Assembly: GCA_018648805.1 (NCBI GenBank)
Contig: JABGQM010000026.1
Location: 1 to 64,000, forward strand
Direction: 5' to 3'
DNA: 64,000 nt
Source: Verrucomicrobiota bacterium
Lineage (GTDB): Bacteria; Verrucomicrobiota; Kiritimatiellia; UBA8416; JABMPJ01
The notes below the pieces were generated by a model. That model was not told where the DNA came from, did no database searches, and was given only the letters and a program-made list of their open reading frames with translations. Shown here piece by piece: positions 1 to 9,000 of this stretch (positions within the stretch are counted from its first letter, which is position 1; the number at the start of each line of letters is the position of its first letter). The translations under genes were made by a program, and so were the position numbers.

Positions 1-2
1 GT

Positions 3-3000
3 CTGGCCGCGAATGTGCCAACCATCAGTTTCTCAACGCAGGGCGGGCAGCAGTACCTGGCCGGTGGGAACGGTGCCCTCCCGTTGAATCAATGGACCCA
101 CCTGGCCGGGGTATGGGATCCTTCCGTTAACAGTCTCGCCCTCTACGTCAACGGCCAGTCTTACCAGGCCCAGATGATCGTAGGCTCATGCGCCGTGGGT
201 CCCGGTGTCACCCGGATCGGCGTAGGCATCGAAGGGCTTATGGATGAAGTCCGGTTCTGGAGTGTCCCCCGCAAGCCGGAGGAGATCTCAGCGTTCATGC
301 ATTCGATCAGTGCTGGCGCGGTGGCGAGCACGGTAGAAGAAGCGCCTACCGGCGGCCCGACCGCACCGAGTGTTGGCCCGTTCACTATTGTAGAGAATGA
401 GACTTCGTCTGCGTTGTGGACCGAGCTGCTTGCCGGCAACGCGATTCCAGCCGGCGTCACCGGCCTGAGCGCTACGTACAATGGCTCTGGCGGGGCGGCG
501 GGTCTATACGCCGCGTTCCCGAGCTTGCCGGGCAGTATTCAGCCGTTTGACGGGATAATCCTGTCCTCTGGCCAGGCGGTCGACGGACTCGGACCCAATG
601 ATTCATCCAGCACGTCGACCTCGCTGGGGATTCCCGGCAGCGATGAGATGGAGGCACTGGTCGGATCCGCCACACAGGATGCGGTATGGCTTGAGCTTTC
701 GTTCACCACGGACGCCAGCGTGGACGGCCTCTCGTTCAACATTCTGTTCGGTTCGGAAGAGTTCCCGGAGTTTGTGGGCTCGTTCAACGATGCGTTCGCG
801 GCATTCCTGGATGGCGAGAACATCTCGTTCGACGCCAACAATGAGCCGGTCACGGTCAACAACAACTACTTCCAGCTCAACAACTCCGGCGACACAACGG
901 ACCCGGATACCGTTGGCAAGACCGTTGTGGATGCCGATATCGAGTATGACGGACTCACGCCGCTGCTGGTGACCTCCAAGGCGTTGTCGCCCGGCGCGCA
1001 CACGCTGAAATTGATGGTTGCCGACGCGGGTGACAGTGCTTACGACAGCGCGGCGTTCCTCAGCAACTTCAAGTTTGCCCAGGTTGGCGGCGAAGGCACC
1101 TCCGTCGCGACCGCACAGGATATCGGTGTTTCCGGCGCGCTCGGCTCCGGATCGATCGACCTCGCGGGTCAGTATATGTTTGATGACGGCGGCGATACGG
1201 CCGAGGACTTCTCGGAACCCCTCAACTGGGACTACGCGATTGAAGGCGTGACCTTCAACACGAACCAGGCGGCCCTGGTGCTCGGTCTGTTTGATGCGGA
1301 CGGCGACCGGATGCCGGACTGGTGGGAGGATATGTTCTTCAGCGCCGTGGTCGCCGCCGTGAGCACCAACGACAGTGCGGGTGATGCCACCAATGGCACC
1401 GACGAAGCCACATCCGAAAGCGAAGAGATCAGTGGGGCGCTGGCCGATGATGACGACGATGGCGATGGCCTGCGCAATCTCTACGAGTACTACTGCGACA
1501 CCAACCCGAACGCCGATGATTCGAACAACAATGGCGTCGGCGATGGCGAAGAGGACTATGACAACGACGGTCTCTCGAACGGCCACGAAGACGATGCGGG
1601 CTCCGATCCACGTCTGCTCGATACGGATGATGACGGCATTATTGACGTCGACGACTTTGGTTACGGGTTCGACCCGGCCAATGCCCTGATTCCGATTGTA
1701 GACCGTGTCCTGGACCTGGACGGTCTCGCTGGCACCCATCTGCGTCTGGCCGGTGGCCCCCGCTTTGGGCTCTCCTCCTGGGCCGTCGAGGCCTGGGTGA
1801 AGCCTGCGGGCGTGATCGCAAGCGAGGCTACGATTCTGGAACGCGAGGTGCAGACTGGTGTTGAGAACTACTTCCTTGGTGTCAATGCCGCCGCACTGCC
1901 CTTCGTACGCTTTACGGCCGCGGACGATGCGACCGTCGTCACGGTTACGGCAGCGGCAGAGTACGCGCTGGCGGCAGGCGAATGGGTCCATCTTGCCGGG
2001 GCATTTGACGAGGAATCGGGTGCCCTGACACTGCATGTCAATGGTGCGCTGGTGGACGGCATCTACACCGTCAAACAGCCGGTTACCGGCGGGGTCGGTC
2101 CGGCATTCGTGCACGCAGGCGAAGGCTTTGAGGGTCAGATTGATGAGCTGAGAATCTGGACCGAGCTCCCCGCATCCGTGGATCTGGCAACGGTTGAGTC
2201 GGGCTCTCTTGCGCCTGACGCGGGTCCGGGCGACACCAATGCGACTGTCGTTTCGCTGCAGGCAGGAACCTACAGGATCAGCTATGTTGCCGGGGAATGG
2301 ATTGATGCACAGGGCAATCCGCAGACCAGTGTTGCGGTCGGCGAGGCCGCCGATCTGGCGGCCGTGCTGGCAGAGGCGTCTGCTTCAGGCGTAGGCTCGT
2401 TTGAGTGGGGCGGAGGCAACGTCTATGTCTTCATTCCTGTCGCGGATGCGTCGGGGAATACTGGCGCCGGCATTGAGTACCTGATTGAGACCGAAGTGGC
2501 TACTGCATCCAGAACCCTGGATGAGCTTAAGCTTACCGCTACGGCGAGCGACAGCCGATTGGTCGCGTACTATCGCTTCGATGACGGAACGCATACCAAT
2601 GGCACGAGTGCCAAAGCCGAATGGACGTGGGGACAGGCCCAGGAATATGCCCGTGGCGTCCAGGGCGACTGGATGAACGAATGGTTCAACGGCGCGACGC
2701 TTGTGGGTGGCGCTTCCATGGTAGATGCCTTGGCGGATGCACCGGTTCGGGCTTCATTGGAAGACAAGGATGGCGACGGGATCGCCGACTGGTGGGAAGA
2801 TCTCTTCTTCAATGGCAATGCTGATCCCGGGGTCGACCCCGACGGTGACGGACTGTCGAACCTGGGCGAGTTCCAGGCCGGTAGCGATCCATTCGCGGTC
2901 GACAGCAACCTGGATGGCCTGTCGGACTATGACGAAGACAGCGATGATGACGGTCTTTCGAATGGTGATGAGGAGGACATCTTCGGATCGGATCCTGGCG

Positions 3001-6000
3001 ATCCGGATACGGATGACGATGGCTACGACGATGGCGACGAGGTCATGGGCTGGGAGCCGGCGGCCGTGGATAACTACGGTACGGTCGCGCAGGTATCCTC
3101 GCCGGTTGAATCCATCAGTCCGCACATCCGCCGCAGTTACGTGGCGGCCGGCCGCAGTATGGCGGCACCGCATAGTGAGCGCTTCGCCTTCCGCGGAGTT
3201 GAAGAGGTCATCCTGCCCGGACCGACGGTCGAGATTACCGCCCCCGAGGATGGCGCTGACATCGATGTGCGCTTCACGGATATCGCGGCGACGATCACGC
3301 AGGTGGGGCCCCCCATCGAGAGCGTGCTGCTCTACATCAATGACCAGTTCATGGCCGACTACGGTGCCGCCGAGTCATTCAACGATACGGTCATCATCAA
3401 CAGCGGCGAGAATGTCGTCACGGTCTATGGCATTGACACCGATGGCAACCTTGGATCCGACACCATCACGATCAACGGCACGTTCCCGCCAGCCGATATT
3501 CGCGTGACCCAGACCTGGACCCCCGCGGGTGATATGGATACGTGGCTGGTTGATCCGCAAGGACGGCATATGGGCTGGTCCACCGGTGGTCCCGGCTTAC
3601 CTGACAACGTGGATGAACAGATGCCCGGCGCCTTCCTCGATATTGATGATGTATCGGGCACCGGTCCCGAGAACATTACACTTGAAGAACCAAACTCCAT
3701 CGCAGGCGAATACGAAGTCTGGATGAACAACTACAGTAACGGCGGTAACCCGCTCTCAACCGTGCGCGTACTGGTCCTCGAGGGCCGCCCGGGCGAGTCG
3801 TACGTGGAGTTTGGTCCGCAGTCGGTATCTGCCTCGGACGGCAATGGGTCAGATGCCAATGCCTGGTGGCATGTCACCACGATCACGATGCCTGAAGGCA
3901 CGATGGATCCGCCGGGAAGTCCTATTCTGCCGCCGGATAACATCGCGGCGCCCGAGGTCGGCGCTACATCCGAGAACGGCTGGACCATGGAATGCTGGGC
4001 CAAGCCGGGCGACAGCGCCCAGAGCGGAGCCATTGCGGCCTACCGTGACGCCTACGGCAATGAGCCGTTTGTGATCGGCCTGACCAACAACATGCCGTTT
4101 GTGCGCCTGCGCGCCGCGTCTGGTACGATCTACGAAGCCATGGGCGGCGCGATCGATGTGGACGTCTGGACACACCTCGCCTTCGTCTATAGCTCCACCG
4201 ATCACACCCTCCGCCTGCACATCAACGGCTTGCTGGCGGCCGCGCAGATCGTGCTCGAGAGCCGCGATGAAAGCATCGGTACCCTCTACGTGGACACCAC
4301 GTTGACAGGTGGTGCTGCCCCCTTGTCCTTTACGGATATCCATCTGGACGAACTGCGGATCTGGAAAGTGGCGCGCAACGGCGGCCTGATCGCCGGGCAG
4401 ATGCATCAGATTCAGAAGCCCACGGATACGATCGTGGCGATGTACCGCTTCGATGACGGTGGCACCGATATCGAGGATGGTCGCTATCCGCTCAACAGTC
4501 TGTACGACCTGGGGCAGGGCACCATTCCGGATACGGCCTTCAACACGAAGCCGGGCGTGGATGGCGATCGCTACACGGTCGACGATGTCGCCGCCGGCGC
4601 GACGCCGGACGGTGAGAACGACTACGTCACCTCCATGGAGTATGCGCCTGTGATGGGCATCATCGATGGCGACGACGACGGCATCGCCAACTGGTATGAG
4701 GACCTCTTCAGCACGACCAATATGCTCGGCGGGCTGGTACCGGGTGAGGACCTTGACGGTGACGGGTTGCTCAACCTCTTCGAGTACCATGCGCGCACGA
4801 ATCCGGACGATGACGATTCGGACGGTGATGGCACGATTGACCCCGAAGAAGACGACGATGGCGACGACGTGGCCAACTTGGATGAACAGATCCACTCCAC
4901 CGATCCGTGGCTCGTGGATACCGACGACGATGGATACAATGATAACGTGGAGATCCGCTACGGTTCCGGTGCGACCAATGCGCTGTCGCCGGCCTTCATG
5001 CGTGCCCTGCACGTTGATGGTAGCGCGGCCAGCCGTGTCGAGATGCCTCCCGCACTGCGTCTGGCCCTGTCGGACTGGACCGTTTCGGCTAGCGTCTACC
5101 TCGAGATGCCGGTCACAGCTGGATCGATCATCGCACGCGAAGTGCAGACCGGCCAGTACACCTACCGACTCGGCATTGGTGCCGACCGGGTTCCGTATAT
5201 CGCGTTTACGGCCGGCGATGGCACGACCGTACAGCTCACAGCGCCCGACCTGCGCGCCCTGCCGCTGGACGAGTGGATCGCCCTTGAAGCGAGTTACAGT
5301 ACGCAGACGGGCGATCTGCGCCTGCTGATCGAGGGTGAACAGGTGGCACACCTCTTGAGTGAAACCCGACCCAAGACCTTCGGGCTGGGCCCGGTGCACG
5401 GCACGATCGGGGACGGGATCAACGGCTATATCGATGACGTGATGATTCTGGATGGGGCCGGGGGCACCCAGCTTTACTACAGCTTCGATGATGGCACGCA
5501 TGCCGACGGCGTCAGTGGCGAAGTCGACTTCCGGCGCGGCCAGGTACAGGACCTCGCCCCGCTGCCCGAGCTGGCCAACAACTGGATGCTGGAGTGGCGC
5601 GATGCCGGTACGCTGGTCGGCGGCGCCACGATCGAGCTCTATCCCTCTATGGGCAGCACGGATGATACGGATGGCGACGGCTTGCCGGATGCGTGGGAAA
5701 TCGCCAACGGCCTGAGCCCGTTCGAGACCGACACAGACGGTGACGGCATTGCAGATGGCTCCGAAGATGGCGACCTGGATGGTCTGGTCAACTGGACGGA
5801 GTACCGCGCCGGGACCGACCCGAATGATCCGGATAGCGATGGCGACGGTACCCTCGACAAGGACGAGGATCCCGATCTGGATGGTCTCGTTAACTTTGAC
5901 GAGCAGCTCAATTCCTCGCGTCCCGATCTGCCTGATACGGACGATGACGGTTTGTCCGATTACGACGAAGTCAATGGGCCGATCTACACGCTGCCCATCG

Positions 6001-9000
6001 CCTCCTTGTCGCCCGCCGTGGCGCGGGCCCTGGAACTGACCAGTGGCACGCAGACCCTTGAGCTGCCCGATGAGGCCCGCTTCCGTCTGGCCAATGCGTG
6101 GACGATCGAAGCCTGGGTCTGGCTGGATACGGCCTTTAGCGGCGGTAACGTCCTCTCCCGTTCGGTCGGTGCCTCCGTCAACTACCAGTTGGGCATCGAA
6201 GCCGATGGCACCCCGTATGTCCGCGCCGTAGGCGTGTACGAGGGCGTTGAGCACCCCTACATGGCGGCGGATGCCGTACCGATGGCGCGCCGTGGCGACT
6301 GGTATCATCTGGCCGGTGTATGGACGCGCTCCTCCGGGGATCTGCAGCTTTACGTCAACGGCGAGCTGCGCACCGTAGAGAGCATGCCGGATGTGCCCGG
6401 TATCTTCAGCGCCACCGGCGCGGTCAGCACCGTGGTCGGCGGTAGCGGCTTCGTCGGTCGGATCGACGAGGTCCGCATCTGGAACGCCGGGCGCAGCGCG
6501 CTCGAGCTCAGGGATGGGGCCTACGCGGTGCTGGACGCCTCCGAGCCCAACCTGGCCGCCTACTACCGCTTCGATGACGGAACGCATGCTGCCGGCACGA
6601 GTGGCACGAATGCCCTGACCATGGGCCAGGTTGAAGACTTTGCCATCGCCAACAGGAACTGGGATCTGGTGTGGACCAATGCGGCCACACTGGCCGGTGG
6701 TGCGACGGTGAGCGAGGTGCTTACGCCCATCCCGGCGGCGGCCTTTGCCGATGTCGATCAGGATGAGCTGCCCGACTTCTGGGAAGCCACCATCTTTGGC
6801 AATATTGAGGGCGGTCTGCCGGCCTCGGACGTGGATAGTGACGGCCTCACGACGCTCTTCGAGTATCGCGCCCTGATGCACCCGGCGCGGATGTCGACCT
6901 TCGACGATGAGGTCGAGGATGGCTTGCGCGATCCTGACGGCGACGGCCTGCTCAACCAGGAAGAGGTGGTCAAGGCCACACTGCCTGGTGTGAAGGATAC
7001 CGACGACGATGGGCTGACCGACCATGAAGAGCTCACCGCACAGGACGATCCGAGTACGCCCCTGTCACCGGCCCGCCGTTCGAATCCGCGTCGCTCGATG
7101 GATCCGCCACGACCTCGCTCACTGGTCTTTGACGGTGCCTCCCGCGCGGTCGTACCGGCCGAGCCCAATCATTCGCTGGCGGCCTGGACCGCCGAGGCAT
7201 GGGTGCGTCCGACGGCAGCGGCCGACGGCATCGTGTTGCGCCGGGCTACGGCTGATCTGCCCGGTATGCGCGGCATCAACTATGAGCTGGGTGTCGAGAA
7301 CCGGGGTGGCACACTGTTTGCCTATTCCCAGTATACAACCGATTCCAGCGGTTCCGCCCTGCAGGTACGCTTGGACACCACCCAGCCGGGCGAAGCCACC
7401 ACGAATGGCATCCTGGTGGGCAGCATGATCGCGCCCGAGGAGTGGACGCATCTGGCGGCGACCTATCAGCCCACGAACTACACGTTCAAGCTCTACGTCA
7501 ACGGCGACCTGGCCTCCTACCGCGTGGATGCGGTTGGGACGCCCGCGCTGGGAGCCGGCGAGAATGCCGCTGTAGGTTCCGAGTTCACGATTGGTGGCGG
7601 CAGCCTGCTCGCCGGCGTGGTTCAGAACGGTTTCGAAGGACACATCGATGAGGTCCGCATTATGCGCGGTGCCCTGTCGGATGCCACGATTCTGGAGCAT
7701 GCCTCAGGGTTCGGCGAGTTCTATGGCCTCGTGCAAGCCGTTGACAACAGCGGCACCGCAGCCATCCAGACGCTGCCGCCGGTAGTGGCAACTGGGTACA
7801 ACCATGTGGCTGGCGAAATGCTGGTCCGCTTTAAGACGGGCGTGAGCGCGGCGATACAGAGCAATCTCGTCACGACCCTCGGACTTGAAACCATGCGCAA
7901 GAACAAGGTGGTTCCGGTCAGCCGCCTCAGGATCAAGGATGGCACCGCACTCAAGGACAAGCTGGTCGAGGTGCAAGCCAACCCGAATGTCCTTTATGCG
8001 GAACCCAACTACGTGCGCAGCGTCAGCGCCCTACCGGACGATCCGCTGATTGAGCAGCTATGGGCGATGCACAACACCGGCCAGAACGGCGGTACCGACG
8101 ATGCCGATATCGATGCCCTCGAGGCATGGGATCGCGTCACCGGATCGGAGCAGGTTGTTGTGGCCGTGATCGATACGGGCGTCAACTACAACCATACGGA
8201 TCTCGCGGACAACATGTGGATCAACGTGGGTGAGACGGCCGGCAACGGCGTCGATGACGATGGCAATGGCTTCGTGGATGATGTCTACGGCTATGACTTC
8301 ATCAACAGCGATGCCGACCCCATCGACGATCACGACCATGGCTCGCATTGCGCCGGAACGATTGGTGGCGTAGGCAACAACGGTACGGGCGTGGTCGGTG
8401 TGAACTGGACCGTGCGTATCATGGCGCTCAAGGCCTTCTCGGCTCAGGGCGGTGGAAGCTCGGCCGACATCGTGGCGGCCATCGATTACGCCGTTCTCAT
8501 GGGCGCCCACGTCAGCAACAACAGCTACGGCGGCAGCGGCTTCTCGCAGGCGGAATATGACGCGGTCGAGGCCGCCCGTAACGCGGGTCACCTCTTCGTG
8601 GCCGCGGCCGGCAATGACGGTACCGATAACGATACGATACCGCAGTACCCGGCCTCGTTCGACCTGGATAACATCATCGCCGTGGCGGCCACCGACCGGA
8701 ACGACGGCATCGCCGGGTTCAGCTGCTTCGGTTTGGAGTCGGTCGATCTCGGCGCTCCCGGTGTCGATATCCACAGCACGCTTTCCGGCGGCGGATACGG
8801 CAACATGAGCGGGACCTCGATGGCTACGCCGCACACCACCGGCGCGGCAGCCCTTATTATGGCGGCCAACGGCCAGCTGACCTACGACCAGGTCAGGCAG
8901 CTTATCTTCAACGGTGTTGATCTGATTCCGAGCATGGATGGCAAGGTCGCGACCGCGGGTCGTCTCAACCTCTTCAATTCGTTGCCCGAAGGCGGCGGCG

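Noticed and set aside
3849..7025. Long antisense ORF of 1058 codons opposite the giant protein (and others at 8058-10724 and 603-2114)
   Set aside because: These are frame shadows of the Asp/Gly-rich repeat codons (GAT, GAC, GGC), with low-complexity Arg/Val/Ile composition and no start context or family.
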